A DNA stretch of 64,000 nt from an uncultured Pelagibacteraceae bacterium (GCA_902519255.1 CABYIV010000002.1:77588-141587); one strand, 5' to 3'. Shown: positions 39,641-48,612, numbered from the stretch's first letter. Notes: generated by a model from the sequence alone, not told the origin. Numbers and translations: made by a program.

Positions 39641-41595
39641 TACGATTTTAATTCAATAAGATTTTTATATTCATTTAAAGCTGATGGATTGGATAATGCT
39701 TCAATATTATTTATTTTGTTGCCGTCTATTATATTTTTAACAGCTACCTCTACAATTTTACCATTCTTGGTTCTGGGAATATCATTTACTGCAATTATTT
39801 TAGCAGGTACATGTCTTGGAGAAGCCTCATATCTAATTTTTGTTTTTAATTTCGAAATTAATTTTTCATCTAATATATTATTTTTTGATAATATTACAAA
39901 AAGTATTATTCTTACATCATTATCCCAAGATTGACCTACTACGATAGACTCTTTTACTTCTTTAAATTTTTCTACAACAGAATAAATTTCAGCTGTGCCA
40001 AGTCTAACACCGCCTGGGTTTAATGTTGCATCAGATCTTCCATAAATAATATAAGACCCATTATTCTTTCTCTCGGCATAATCTCCATGATGCCAAATAT
40101 TTTTAAATTTTGAAAAATAAGCTTTTTTATATTTGACTTTTCCAGGATCATTCCAAAATTTTAAAGGCATTGATGGAAAAGGGTTTCTGCAAACTAATTC
40201 TCCTTTTTTATTTAAAATTGATTTACCTTTTTCAGAAAACACTGCTGTATCCATGCCAAGACCATTGTTTTGTATTTCGCCAATATTTACAGATGAATAA
40301 ATGTTTCCATTTACAAAACAGGAGACAATATCTGTTCCTCCAGAAATAGATGCTAAATGAACATTTTTTTTTATATTTCTGTAAACAAATTCAAAACCAT
40401 CTTTAGAAAGTGGAGATCCTGTAGAACAAATCGTTTTTAAAAACTTGAGTTTTATTTTTTCTTTTACCTTAACATTCTGTTTAATAAGTTGATCAATATA
40501 TTTAGCACTTATACCAAATAGAGTAACTTTCTCCTTATTTGCAATTTTTAACAATAACTCTGGAGATTTATGCATAGGAAAACCATCAAATAGCAATATT
40601 GATGCTTTAGATGCTAGGGCTGTAACAAGCCAATTCCACATCATCCATCCACAAGTTGTAAAGTAAAATACATTATCATTTGGTTTTATATTGCAATGTA
40701 ATTGATGCTCTTTCAAATGTTGCAATAAAACACCACCAGATCTATGGCAAATACATTTTGGTTTACCTGTAGTGCCGCTTGAGTATAAAATTGCTAATTC
40801 GTGGTCAAAATCAAATTTTTTTAATTTATTTCTGCTTATTTCAAGTTTTTTAATCTCAGTGAAATTATAAATTTTTATATTTTTAATTTTGTTAAATTTT
40901 CTTAATTTTTTTCCAGGGTAATTTAAAATTAATACTGATTTTATACTTTTTATTTTTTTTAATATTTTAGGCAATCTCTCAATAATATTTATTTCCTTTC
41001 CGTTATAATAATATTTATCAGTAATAACTAGTAATTTAGGTTTAATTTGGGAAAAACGTTCGATAACACCAGGTACACCAAAATCAGGTGAGCACGAGCT
41101 CCAGATTGATCCTATAGCGCTAGCACCTAAAAAACACTCAACTGTTTCTATCTGATTTGGGGTATAGGCTGCTATCCTATCCTTTTCAGAAATATTTATT
41201 TTTTTGTAAAATGTAATTATTTTTTTTACATCTATATTAAGTTCTTTCCAGGATTTTTGCTCTCTATAACCATTTTCACTAACAAATGTGATAGCTTTTT
41301 GATTGGAATTTTTAGCTAAAAGATTTTCTGCAAAATTTAATTTTGAATTAACAAAAAACTTACTATTAATAAGGTCCTTTGTTAGTTTAAATTTATCAGT
41401 TTTTGCTCCAATTATTTCAAAATAGTTCCAAATAGAATTCCAAAAATCTTTTGGATTTTTTACACTCCAGTTTAGTAACTTTTTATATTTTCCAGAAAAA
41501 TTGTATTTATAATTCTTTGAAACAAACTTCTCGTATTTAAATAAATTCGAATTCTTTATAAGTACTTTTGACGGTTCCCAAAGTTTTTTAGGCAT
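39640..41595 (-). CDS. Acetoacetate--CoA ligase
   Basis: A 651-residue adenylate-forming enzyme expected to activate acetoacetate with ATP and CoA. The N-terminal cap MPKKLWEPS and FAENLL segment, the P-loop-like ILYSSGTTGKPKCICH (about 277-292), the aa motif GWMMWNWLV, SGGTDIVSCF, GDYAERKNNGSYIIYGRSDATLNPGGVRLGTAEIY and the terminal catalytic Lys in PRTKNGKIVEV all fit the acetoacetyl-CoA synthetase branch better than acetyl-CoA synthetase. It heads the leftward unit with the aminotransferase. Confidence 0.87.
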   Translation of the reverse strand: MPKKLWEPSKVLIKNSNLFKYEKFVSKNYKYNFSGKYKKLLNWSVKNPKDFWNSIWNYFEIIGAKTDKFKLTKDLINSKFFVNSKLNFAENLLAKNSNQKAITFVSENGYREQKSWKELNIDVKKIITFYKKINISEKDRIAAYTPNQIETVECFLGASAIGSIWSSCSPDFGVPGVIERFSQIKPKLLVITDKYYYNGKEINIIERLPKILKKIKSIKSVLILNYPGKKLRKFNKIKNIKIYNFTEIKKLEISRNKLKKFDFDHELAILYSSGTTGKPKCICHRSGGVLLQHLKEHQLHCNIKPNDNVFYFTTCGWMMWNWLVTALASKASILLFDGFPMHKSPELLLKIANKEKVTLFGISAKYIDQLIKQNVKVKEKIKLKFLKTICSTGSPLSKDGFEFVYRNIKKNVHLASISGGTDIVSCFVNGNIYSSVNIGEIQNNGLGMDTAVFSEKGKSILNKKGELVCRNPFPSMPLKFWNDPGKVKYKKAYFSKFKNIWHHGDYAERKNNGSYIIYGRSDATLNPGGVRLGTAEIYSVVEKFKEVKESIVVGQSWDNDVRIILFVILSKNNILDEKLISKLKTKIRYEASPRHVPAKIIAVNDIPRTKNGKIVEVAVKNIIDGNKINNIEALSNPSALNEYKNLIELKS

Positions 41596-41757
41596 TAAAA
41601 ATTTATATTTATATTGTAAAATTTATGCTAACCTTAGATGATAAAAATTCAAAATGAGAACTTTTTCCTATCTGATTCGGACTAGTTTTAGTCTATTTTT
41701 GTTCTTTTTGAGTAACAAAATATAGTAGGCCAAAAAAAGATCATACTAAAAGTTGAT
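41596..41757. promoter_or_regulatory. Divergent promoter region between acetoacetyl-CoA synthetase and helicase
   Basis: A 162-base spacer with starts facing away on both sides, so promoters for both units must lie here. I see A+T-rich -10-like hexamers but no convincing pair, operator or hairpin. Confidence 0.35.
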
Positions 41758-44238
41758 ATGTCAAAAAATAAGATAACTGCAGTTCTTGGGCCTACAAATA
41801 CTGGAAAGACTTTTTTAGCAATAGAGACAATGCTTTCCTTTGATTCTGGAATGATCGGATTTCCACTAAGACTATTAGCTAGAGAGGTTTACGACAAAAT
41901 AATCCAAAAAATAGATCCTTCTATGGTAGCCCTTATTACAGGGGAAGAGAAGATTATTCCACTTAATGCTAAGTATTTTTTATGTACGGTAGAATCAATG
42001 CCCGTAGATAAAGTTTTAGATTTTGTAGGCATTGATGAAATTCAAATGTGTTCTGATCATGAGCGAGGTCATATCTTTACAGATAGATTATTAAATCTGA
42101 GAGGTGAAAAATTAACAATGTTAATGGGCTCAAATACTATAAAAAGTATTATTCAAAAACTTGATGATGATGTTGAATTTATAAATAAACAGAGGCTATC
42201 AAAGCTATCATTTGGAGGTCATAAAAAAATTTCAAGAATTGAAAGAAAAAGTGCAATAATAGCTTTTTCAACAGAAGAGGTTTATGCGATTGCTGAGTTA
42301 TTAAGAAGACAAAAAGGTGGTGCAGCAATTGTGATGGGATCTCTCAGTCCTAAAACAAGGAACGCTCAAGTAAATTTATATCAGTCTGGTGATGTTGATT
42401 ATCTTGTTGCTACTGATGCTATTGGAATGGGAATAAATATGGATTTAGATAATGTTTACTTCTCAAACCTAAAAAAATTTGACGGAAAAAAAGTAAGAAG
42501 ACTAAAAATCTCTGAAATTGGACAAATTTCGGGAAGAGCTGGTCGATATTTAAATGATGGTAGCTTTGGAATTACGGGCGATTGTGATGAAATTAACCCC
42601 GAAGAGATTGAATTTTTAGAAAATCATAATTTTCCAGAAATAAGAAATATATTTTGGAGAAATTCTAATCTAAAGTTCAACAATAAAAAACATCTTCTTA
42701 TGTCACTAGACGAAAAACCTGACAAAGATTGGTTAAGAAGAGTTGGAGAATGTGAGGATGAAAAAGTTTTAAAATATTTTTTAAAAGAAAATAATAGCAT
42801 TATAAAAGATGAACCGAATATTTTAAAAATTCTTTGGGAGTGTTGTCAAATACCTGATTTTGTCAAAAAAACTTACGGTCACCATTTAGAAGTGGTTAAT
42901 AAAGTATTTAACTTTTTAACAGGAGAGGAGAAAAAGATACCAAACTATTATATGAAAAAACAGCTTTCTATGCTTGATAAACTTGATGGAAATGTAGATT
43001 CGATTTCAAACAGAATATCTAATGTTAGAACTTGGTCATACGTTTCAAATAAGTCTAATTGGGTTGAAAACCAAGATTACTGGATAGAAAGAACTAAAAA
43101 TTTAGAAGACAAATTATCAGATAGACTTCATGATGAGTTAACTAAAACGTTTATTGACAAAAGAGCAAGTGTTTTAGCAAAAGGTTTGAAACAAGATATT
43201 GAATTGAAAACTGAAATTCTTGAAAAAGAAAAGGTGTTAATTAATGGTCAATACATTGGAATTTTAAAAGGTTTAAAACTACAGCTAGATTTAAAAGTGG
43301 ATGCTTTAGATACAGATATAAAATCATTAAAAAAAGCTGCAAGGCAAAATGTAGGTCCTGAGATAATTAATAGAATACAACAAATAATGGATACGGGTCT
43401 CATAGAATTAAGAGACAATTTTAAAATATATTGGAATAACGATCCTATAGCAAAACTGACTGCTGGTTCAGATTATCTAAATCCAAAAATAGAATTAATT
43501 GTCGATGAAATGATTGAGAATGATGAGAAAAACAAATTAAATGAATATTTACACAAATGGATACTTAAAAAAATTAATACTGAACTTAACAGTCTTATTG
43601 AATTAAAAAATATAAAAGAAGAAAATCCTCAACTTAGAGCATTGGCTTATAGGCTTTATGAAAATAATGGAGTTATAAAAAGATCAAATATCTCTGATTA
43701 CTTAAATAAAATAAATCAAGATGATAGAAAAAAATTAAGAAAACTAGGTGTCAAGTTTGGAAGATACCATATTTTTTTATATAAATTATTTAAACCAAAT
43801 TCAGTCTCATTGAGAATATTATTATGGAAAAGTTATAACAATAAATTTTTAAATTTATCACCTCCAACTTTTGGGTTGAATTTTTTAAATAACATGAAAA
43901 CGGCTAACAAAGATTTTATGTTACTTTGTGGTTTTGAAAAGTTTGATGATATTTATGTGAGGATAGATATACTTGAGAGATTATTCTTATTGATATTTAA
44001 TTCTGAAAAAGATGATAAAAAAGAGGTAAAAGTTATACCCGAAATGTTGAACTTACTTGGATGTTCAAAAGAAAATTTTAATAAACTTTTAAAAAAAATG
44101 GATTATAAGATTTATGAGAAGGAAAAGGAAATCTTTCTAAAATATGTTCCATCAAAAAAGAAGGGTTTTAAAAAATATGACAAAAAGAACAATTTAAATA
44201 ATCCATTTAATGTATTAAATCAATTGAACTTAAAATAA
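41758..44238 (+). CDS. Suv3-like DExH-box RNA helicase
   Basis: This 826-residue protein belongs to the helicase family that includes mitochondrial Suv3, an RNA-degradosome helicase of alphaproteobacterial origin. Motifs are Walker A GPTNTGKTF at about 11-19, the unusual DEIQ box (GIDEIQMCSDHERG, about 91-104), MGSNT, the RecA-2 motifs VATDAIGMGINMDL and QISGRAGRY. A long helical middle and a basic C-terminal tail (KKKGFKKYDKKNN) follow. It heads a rightward unit with a TerB-like gene, ferredoxin and carD; the stop and next start share a base. Role in RNA turnover is an inference from Suv3. Confidence 0.85.
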   Translation: MSKNKITAVLGPTNTGKTFLAIETMLSFDSGMIGFPLRLLAREVYDKIIQKIDPSMVALITGEEKIIPLNAKYFLCTVESMPVDKVLDFVGIDEIQMCSDHERGHIFTDRLLNLRGEKLTMLMGSNTIKSIIQKLDDDVEFINKQRLSKLSFGGHKKISRIERKSAIIAFSTEEVYAIAELLRRQKGGAAIVMGSLSPKTRNAQVNLYQSGDVDYLVATDAIGMGINMDLDNVYFSNLKKFDGKKVRRLKISEIGQISGRAGRYLNDGSFGITGDCDEINPEEIEFLENHNFPEIRNIFWRNSNLKFNNKKHLLMSLDEKPDKDWLRRVGECEDEKVLKYFLKENNSIIKDEPNILKILWECCQIPDFVKKTYGHHLEVVNKVFNFLTGEEKKIPNYYMKKQLSMLDKLDGNVDSISNRISNVRTWSYVSNKSNWVENQDYWIERTKNLEDKLSDRLHDELTKTFIDKRASVLAKGLKQDIELKTEILEKEKVLINGQYIGILKGLKLQLDLKVDALDTDIKSLKKAARQNVGPEIINRIQQIMDTGLIELRDNFKIYWNNDPIAKLTAGSDYLNPKIELIVDEMIENDEKNKLNEYLHKWILKKINTELNSLIELKNIKEENPQLRALAYRLYENNGVIKRSNISDYLNKINQDDRKKLRKLGVKFGRYHIFLYKLFKPNSVSLRILLWKSYNNKFLNLSPPTFGLNFLNNMKTANKDFMLLCGFEKFDDIYVRIDILERLFLLIFNSEKDDKKEVKVIPEMLNLLGCSKENFNKLLKKMDYKIYEKEKEIFLKYVPSKKKGFKKYDKKNNLNNPFNVLNQLNLK

Positions 44239-44663
44239 TGTTTAGTTTGTTTAAAAAAGATAATGAAAACAAAAATAATGATAATCATTTATCTCTTATC
44301 TGTATTGCAGCCTTACTAATTCATTCAGCTAAAATAGACGAAAATTTTACTGAAAAGGAAAAAAAAATAATTAGAAATGCATTGATTGAAATGGGTGCAG
44401 ACCAAAATGATTTAGATAAAATTTTAAAAGATGCGGAGTTAAAAGAAAAAGATTCAAACCAAATTTTAGAGTTTACTAAGGAAGTAAAAAACAAGAGTAT
44501 AGAAGAAAAAAAGATAGTCATTGAAGCTTTATGGAATATTATTTATTCAGATGAAAATGCAGACATATATGAAACTAATTTAATGAGAAGACTGTCAGGA
44601 TTATTATATTTGGACCCAAAAGTGGTTGGAGATATAAAAGAAAAAATTAAATCAAACCAATGA
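44238..44663 (+). CDS. TerB-like protein
   Basis: A 141-residue helical protein. The region [25 protein letters not shown] (about 16-40) and [27 protein letters not shown] (about 94-120) form the two acidic repeats of the TerB fold, which in tellurite-resistance TerB bind metal through conserved Asp/Glu. Here both have D-E-x-(F/A)-x-x-x-E patterns. Function of chromosomal TerB-like singletons is not known. It overlaps helicase by one base and ferredoxin by four, in the place where many alphaproteobacteria carry an S4 RNA-binding gene. Confidence 0.75.
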   Translation: MFSLFKKDNENKNNDNHLSLICIAALLIHSAKIDENFTEKEKKIIRNALIEMGADQNDLDKILKDAELKEKDSNQILEFTKEVKNKSIEEKKIVIEALWNIIYSDENADIYETNLMRRLSGLLYLDPKVVGDIKEKIKSNQ

Positions 44664-44986
44664 CTTATTTGGTAAATGATAAATGTATAAAATGTAAACA
44701 TACAACATGTGTTGATGTGTGCCCAGTTGATTGCTTCTACGAAGGTAAAAATATGCTTGTAATTAAACCTGATGAGTGTATAGATTGTGGCGTTTGTGAA
44801 CCTGAGTGTCCAATTGATGCAATAATTTCAGACACTGAGACAGGAAGCGAAAAATGGTTAGAGATTAATAAGAAATATTCAGATATCTGGCCAAATATAT
44901 CTGAAGCTAAAGATCCCTTACCAGATCACGAAAAATATAAAAATGAAGAAAATAAGTTTGATAAATACTTTGAAGAAAACATTTAA
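44660..44986 (+). CDS. fdxA: 7Fe-8S ferredoxin
   Basis: A 108-residue electron carrier with one 3Fe-4S and one 4Fe-4S cluster. The first motif C-x2-C-x4-C-x3-CP ([17 protein letters not shown]) and the second [16 protein letters not shown] match FdxA, as does the C-terminal extension with [17 protein letters not shown]. The partner is unknown. It overlaps the TerB-like gene by four bases and carD by 44 bases. Confidence 0.93.
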   Translation: MTYLVNDKCIKCKHTTCVDVCPVDCFYEGKNMLVIKPDECIDCGVCEPECPIDAIISDTETGSEKWLEINKKYSDIWPNISEAKDPLPDHEKYKNEENKFDKYFEENI

Positions 44987-45809
44987 AACAAAAAAAAAGT
45001 TAATTAAAAAGAAAAATTCAAAAACCACAAGTAAGTTAAAAAAAACTAAGATTTCTGTTAAAACAAAAAAATTAAAGTCAACTTTAAAAACTAAAAAAAT
45101 TAAAACTCAAAATAAAGTTAACAAAAGTGTTAAATCTAAACCATTAAAAGTAGATAAAAAAGAAAATTCAGAGTCAAATACTGGCCTGCTCCGTATTCCT
45201 AAAAATAATGAACAAAAGCCTGAAATAAAAAAAGTTAAAAAACAAGAAACAGAAAAAAAAGAGTATAAGGTTAAAGACTACGTGGTTTACCCGAAACATG
45301 GTGTAGGGCAAATTACAGAGTTTAAAAAAATGAATATTGGTGGAATTGATATAGAAACTTATATTCTCAAATTTGAAAAAGATAAGGCAAATGGAATGGT
45401 ACCTGTAAATAAACAGTCTCATTTGAGACCTCTGGCTACTATAAATCAGGTCAACAAATGTATTAGTATTTTAAAAAGTAAACCAAAAATTAAGAGAAGT
45501 ATGTGGAGTAGAAGAGCACAAGAGTATGAGGCAAAAATATCATCAGGTAAAATTTATGAATTAGCTGAAGTAGTGAGAGATCTTAATAAAGGAGATGACC
45601 TTATGGTTGATCAGTCCTATAGTGAAAGACAACTATTTGAAAAAGCATATGATAGAATATTAACTGAGTTTCAAATTATTCTAAATATAAGTACAGAAGA
45701 TACTCAAAAAAAACTTGATAAAGCACTAAAAAGAAATCTTGAGAAACAGGTTCAAAAAACTGAAAGTAAACCCCCAGAAGAAGAAATTTCAGAGGAAATA
45801 GCTAAATAA
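44943..45809 (+). CDS. carD: CarD/CdnL-family RNA polymerase-binding regulator with Lys-rich N-terminal extension
   Basis: CarD/CdnL binds RNA polymerase beta and stabilises open promoter complexes. The CarD domain occupies about residues 103-262, from [17 protein letters not shown] through [15 protein letters not shown] and [18 protein letters not shown]. Ahead of it is an unusual extension of about 100 residues dominated by Lys, Thr and Ser ([16 protein letters not shown] and similar), like a histone H1 tail and probably disordered. The ATG at 44943 lies inside fdxA; in-frame TTG codons at 44958 and 44970 are alternatives but would still keep most of the tail. A Glu-rich end closes the protein. 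Confidence 0.85.
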   Translation: MKKISLINTLKKTFKTKKKLIKKKNSKTTSKLKKTKISVKTKKLKSTLKTKKIKTQNKVNKSVKSKPLKVDKKENSESNTGLLRIPKNNEQKPEIKKVKKQETEKKEYKVKDYVVYPKHGVGQITEFKKMNIGGIDIETYILKFEKDKANGMVPVNKQSHLRPLATINQVNKCISILKSKPKIKRSMWSRRAQEYEAKISSGKIYELAEVVRDLNKGDDLMVDQSYSERQLFEKAYDRILTEFQIILNISTEDTQKKLDKALKRNLEKQVQKTESKPPEEEISEEIAK

Positions 45810-45847
45810 AAAAAACGCTTCCCACGCAAGCGCCATGAGAAGCGTTT
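45806..45847 (-). terminator. Rho-independent terminator of the Lys-rich peptide gene
   Basis: On the minus strand AAACGCTTC and GAAGCGTTT (outer ends 45847 and 45813) form nine perfect pairs, extended after one mismatch by CATG/CGTG with a G-T wobble, and followed by eight Ts. The wobble pair works only on the minus strand and only that side has a T-run, so it serves the leftward 27-aa gene. It abuts the carD stop at 45809 and might also act as the carD mRNA 3' hairpin. Confidence 0.85.
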
Positions 45848-45865
45848 GTTAAAAAGAATACTAAA

Positions 45866-45949
45866 CTATTTTCTTCTTTTCTTCTTAGCTTTTTTCTTAG
45901 CTTTTTTCTTAGTTTTCTTTTTAGCAGCTTTTTTTCTTCTTTTAGCCAT
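45866..45949 (-). CDS. 27-aa Lys/Arg/Ala-rich basic peptide
   Basis: An ORF of 27 residues starts MAKRRKKAA, continues with repeats of KKAKK type and ends KKRRK; 21 of 27 residues are Lys or Arg. It resembles the C-terminal tail of histone H1 and the basic nucleoid peptides of some bacteria, so nucleic-acid binding is the natural guess. Support for a real gene is strong for its size: AGGGAG about 7-12 bases before the ATG, a promoter with perfect TTGACA upstream, and a strong terminator 18 bases past the stop. The transcript would be about 185 bases. It could also be a small RNA with a coding part. Confidence 0.7.
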   Translation of the reverse strand: MAKRRKKAAKKKTKKKAKKKAKKKRRK

Positions 45950-45971
45950 CTTTAGCTCCCTTTTTATTTTT

Positions 45972-45990
45972 ACGAATCTTTTTGATTCGT
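45972..45990. promoter_or_regulatory. Hairpin in the leader of the Lys-rich peptide gene
   Basis: ACGAATC (45972-45978) and GATTCGT (45984-45990) are a perfect 7-bp inverted repeat with a 5-base loop. On the minus strand it would stand at the extreme 5' end of the predicted transcript, about 20 bases before the ribosome binding site, where it could protect the mRNA. Read rightward it precedes a T-rich tract and could be a weak terminator for carD. Confidence 0.5.
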
Positions 45991-46001
45991 TTAATTACCT
46001 T

Positions 46002-46030
46002 TTTTTATTTTTTTTGAATAGTTATGTCAA
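46002..46030 (-). promoter_or_regulatory. Promoter for the Lys-rich peptide gene
   Basis: On the minus strand a perfect -35 TTGACA (46030-46025) is followed after 17 bases by TAAAAA (46007-46002), matching four of six positions of the -10 consensus. Transcription would begin near 45994, just before the 45990-45972 hairpin and 45 bases upstream of the ATG. Confidence 0.6.
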
Positions 46031-46133
46031 TTACATAATTTTTTTAAAATTTTAATTTTTTTTTTAAAAAAATAAAAAAATTAATAATTAAAAAAAGTTA
46101 AGTAAAATAGCGATTAATAAACTACATTTTTTA

Positions 46134-47843
46134 TTAATTATAAAGTTTTTCAAAATTATTTTTATATTTATTTATAATTTTATATCTTTTTAACTTTAAT
46201 GTTGGTGTTAACATTCCATTTTCAATTGAAAATTTTTCTTTGATAACAAAAAATTTTTTAATATTTTCTATTTTTGAAAGATTATTATTCAAACTACTTA
46301 TTGCATTTTGAATTTCCTCATTTGTAATATTAATAAATTCATCGTTTAAAACTAATAATGCTACTAAATAGGGTTTATTATCTCCATACACTACCGATTG
46401 CTCAATGAATTCTAGATTTACTAATTCATTTTCAATTTTTAATGGAGAAATATTATCTCCACCAGGAGTGATAATAATATCTTTTTTTCTATCAGTAATT
46501 TTTAAAAAATTCTTTTCAAATACTCCGATATCCCCTGTATGAAGCCAGCCATCAATTAAAACTTTTTCTGTTTCTTTTTGATTATTCCAATATCCCAACA
46601 TTACATTTTCACCTTTTACTAAAATTTCACCATCTCCAGCAATTTTCACTTGATTTCCTTTAAATGGTGGACCAACAGTATCTATCCTAATATCATCTAT
46701 TGGATTACAGCTTACTACTGGAGAAGTTTCTGTTAAGCCATAACCTTGTAGAGTTGGTAATCCAATTGCATTAAGAAAATATCCAACTTCTTTATCTAAT
46801 GCACCTCCACCAGAAACAAATGTTTTAAGAGATCCCCCAAATTGTGATTTTATTTTTTTTCTAACTAATTTCTCTAAAATACTATCCTGTATTTTTTCAA
46901 ATAAATTTAATTCTTCTTTTTTTATTTTTTTTAGACCTAATTCTAACATTTTTAATATTAATTTTTTTTTCAATCCTTTAGCTTTTTTAAAACTTGCATT
47001 AATTTTTTGATAAAGATTTTGATAAAATCTTGGTACAGCTGTCATAATCTCTGGTGAACAGTCACCCATATTTTTTACTAATTTATCAATGCTCTCAGCA
47101 TAAAAGATTCTAGCAGCCACAGTAATTTGCACAAATTGAACAGTGTGCTCGTAAGAATGTGAAAGCGGGAGCCATGTAAGGAATCTGGGATGTTCTTCAG
47201 ATAATAATGGTCTTAGAATATCTATTGCACCCTCACAATTATTTAAAATGCCTCCATGACTTAAAATTACTCCTTTTGGATTTCCTTGTGTGCCTGAAGT
47301 ATAAATTATACAAGACGCGTCTTTTCTTGAGGCTAAGGATTTATGAAGTGGTAATTTTTTTTTAATATTACTTTGGATTAATTCTTCTAAATTAATATAT
47401 TCAATTTCTACATTCGGTAATTTTTCAAAAGAAAATATTTTTTTTATAAATTTTTTGTCTTTAATAATATTTTTTAATTTATTGAATTGTTCGATGTTTG
47501 AGACAAAAATTATACTGGGAGTACAATCATTGAGAATATAATTGTAGTCATTTTCTGCATAAGTTGTATAAGCTGGAACTGTTATCCCATCTGATAACAT
47601 AATCGACAAGTCTGTAATAAACCATTCAGGTCTATTTTCAGAAATTAATAAGCATCTATCACCTTTTGATATTACTTTTCTTAATTCATTAGAAACTAAA
47701 TTAATAAAATCGTGGGTTTCCTGCCAAGAATAATTTTTTCTTTTATCACCTAATGTTGATAATAAAATTTTATCTTTATCAATTTGTTTATTAAATTGAT
47801 CAAAAAATAATTCAGTTAAATTATTAATTTGTTCTAAGTTCAT
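46134..47843 (-). CDS. Long-chain acyl-CoA synthetase-like AMP-binding protein
   Basis: An adenylate-forming ligase of 569 residues, most similar in layout to FadD15/FAA1-type long-chain fatty acid CoA ligases. Motifs are CIIYTSGTQGNPKGVILSHGG (about 180-200), the GYGLTETSPVVSCN core (about 366-379), GWLHTGDIG and DRKKDIIITPGGDNISP. The start is set at the ATG 47843, because the longer frame to 47861 would run into the 3' end of tRNA-Leu. Specificity for chain length is unknown; it may load exogenous or recycled fatty acids. Confidence 0.87.
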   Translation of the reverse strand: MNLEQINNLTELFFDQFNKQIDKDKILLSTLGDKRKNYSWQETHDFINLVSNELRKVISKGDRCLLISENRPEWFITDLSIMLSDGITVPAYTTYAENDYNYILNDCTPSIIFVSNIEQFNKLKNIIKDKKFIKKIFSFEKLPNVEIEYINLEELIQSNIKKKLPLHKSLASRKDASCIIYTSGTQGNPKGVILSHGGILNNCEGAIDILRPLLSEEHPRFLTWLPLSHSYEHTVQFVQITVAARIFYAESIDKLVKNMGDCSPEIMTAVPRFYQNLYQKINASFKKAKGLKKKLILKMLELGLKKIKKEELNLFEKIQDSILEKLVRKKIKSQFGGSLKTFVSGGGALDKEVGYFLNAIGLPTLQGYGLTETSPVVSCNPIDDIRIDTVGPPFKGNQVKIAGDGEILVKGENVMLGYWNNQKETEKVLIDGWLHTGDIGVFEKNFLKITDRKKDIIITPGGDNISPLKIENELVNLEFIEQSVVYGDNKPYLVALLVLNDEFINITNEEIQNAISSLNNNLSKIENIKKFFVIKEKFSIENGMLTPTLKLKRYKIINKYKNNFEKLYN

Positions 47844-47851
47844 ATATTTTT

Positions 47852-47938
47852 TGGTGGGCAAAGAGAGAATCGAACTCTCACAGTATTGCTACTATTGGAT
47901 TTTGAGTCCAACGCGTCTACCAGTTCCGCCATTCGCCC
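47852..47938 (-). tRNA. tRNA-Leu (anticodon CAA)
   Basis: On the minus strand the gene begins GGGCGAA and ends TTTGCCC-A-CCA with encoded CCA (47852-47854). The anticodon stem TTGGA/TCCAA encloses CTCAAAA, anticodon CAA, reading UUG. A long variable arm (TAGTAGCAATACTG) and GGTAGACGCG D-loop identify a class II leucine tRNA; T-arm is GAGAGTTCGATTCTCTC. It lies 8 bases upstream of the acyl-CoA ligase start. Confidence 0.95.
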
Positions 47939-48003
47939 ATTTATTTTTAATTTCATAGAATATAAATAATAGTATTAAAACACTATTTATATTAAAAGAA
48001 AAT

Positions 48004-48612
48004 ATGTTTAAGGAACTATTTAATAAAACAATTAAACTTGCAGGACATAAAAATTCAAAAAAAATTTTAGGGTTCATATCTTTTATTGAGAGTTTCATAT
48101 TTCCTATTCCACCAGATGTTCTTATTATTCCGATGACTATTGCCGACAGACAAAGATGGATGAGGATAGCAATTATTGCTACTACTGGATCAGTCTTAGG
48201 TGCATGTTTGGGATATTTCATAGGATATGTTTTTTTCAATGAAATTGGAATTAAGATTTTTGAGCTTTACGGTGTAGATAATACTTCATTTTTAAAAGAT
48301 AAAATTTCATCAGATGGAGGGGTTTTTGCTTGGGCAACGTTGCTGGCTATAGCAGGTTTTACACCCATCCCATTTAAATTACTCACAATAACTAGTGGGT
48401 TTGTTCAATTTAATATTGTTTATTTTATAATTGTCTCCTTACTAACAAGAGGGTCTAGATTTTTTATAATAGCTTTCTTAGTTGGAAATTTTGGTCCAGC
48501 TATGAAAACAATAATTGAAAAAAAACTACTTAAAGTTTCAATTATAATCTCAATTGTATTAATGGTGTTTGCTTTTTTAATTTATAAATTTTTACAAAAC
48601 TTTATGAACTAA
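48004..48612 (+). CDS. VTT-domain (YqaA/DedA-like) membrane protein
   Basis: A 202-residue inner-membrane protein of the YqaA branch of the DedA/VTT superfamily, whose members include lipid-carrier flippases. FIESFIFPIPPDVLIIPM (about 27-44), GSVLGACLGYFIGY (about 62-75) and GFTPIPFKLLTITSGFVQ (about 118-135) are the re-entrant-loop hallmarks, followed by RGSRFFIIA. Four or five helices are evident. It precedes dsbB by one base, so the pair is co-transcribed. Substrate unknown. Confidence 0.85.
   Translation: MFKELFNKTIKLAGHKNSKKILGFISFIESFIFPIPPDVLIIPMTIADRQRWMRIAIIATTGSVLGACLGYFIGYVFFNEIGIKIFELYGVDNTSFLKDKISSDGGVFAWATLLAIAGFTPIPFKLLTITSGFVQFNIVYFIIVSLLTRGSRFFIIAFLVGNFGPAMKTIIEKKLLKVSIIISIVLMVFAFLIYKFLQNFMN

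Noticed and set aside
45846..46055. Rightward hydrophobic open frame of Phe/Leu repeats
   Set aside because: It is the antisense of the Lys-codon repeats of the 27-aa gene, with no ribosome binding site; AAA/AAG repeats read backwards give Phe/Leu.
47892..48239. Leftward 115-codon open frame
   Set aside because: It overlaps tRNA-Leu and lies antisense to the VTT-domain gene; no family signal.
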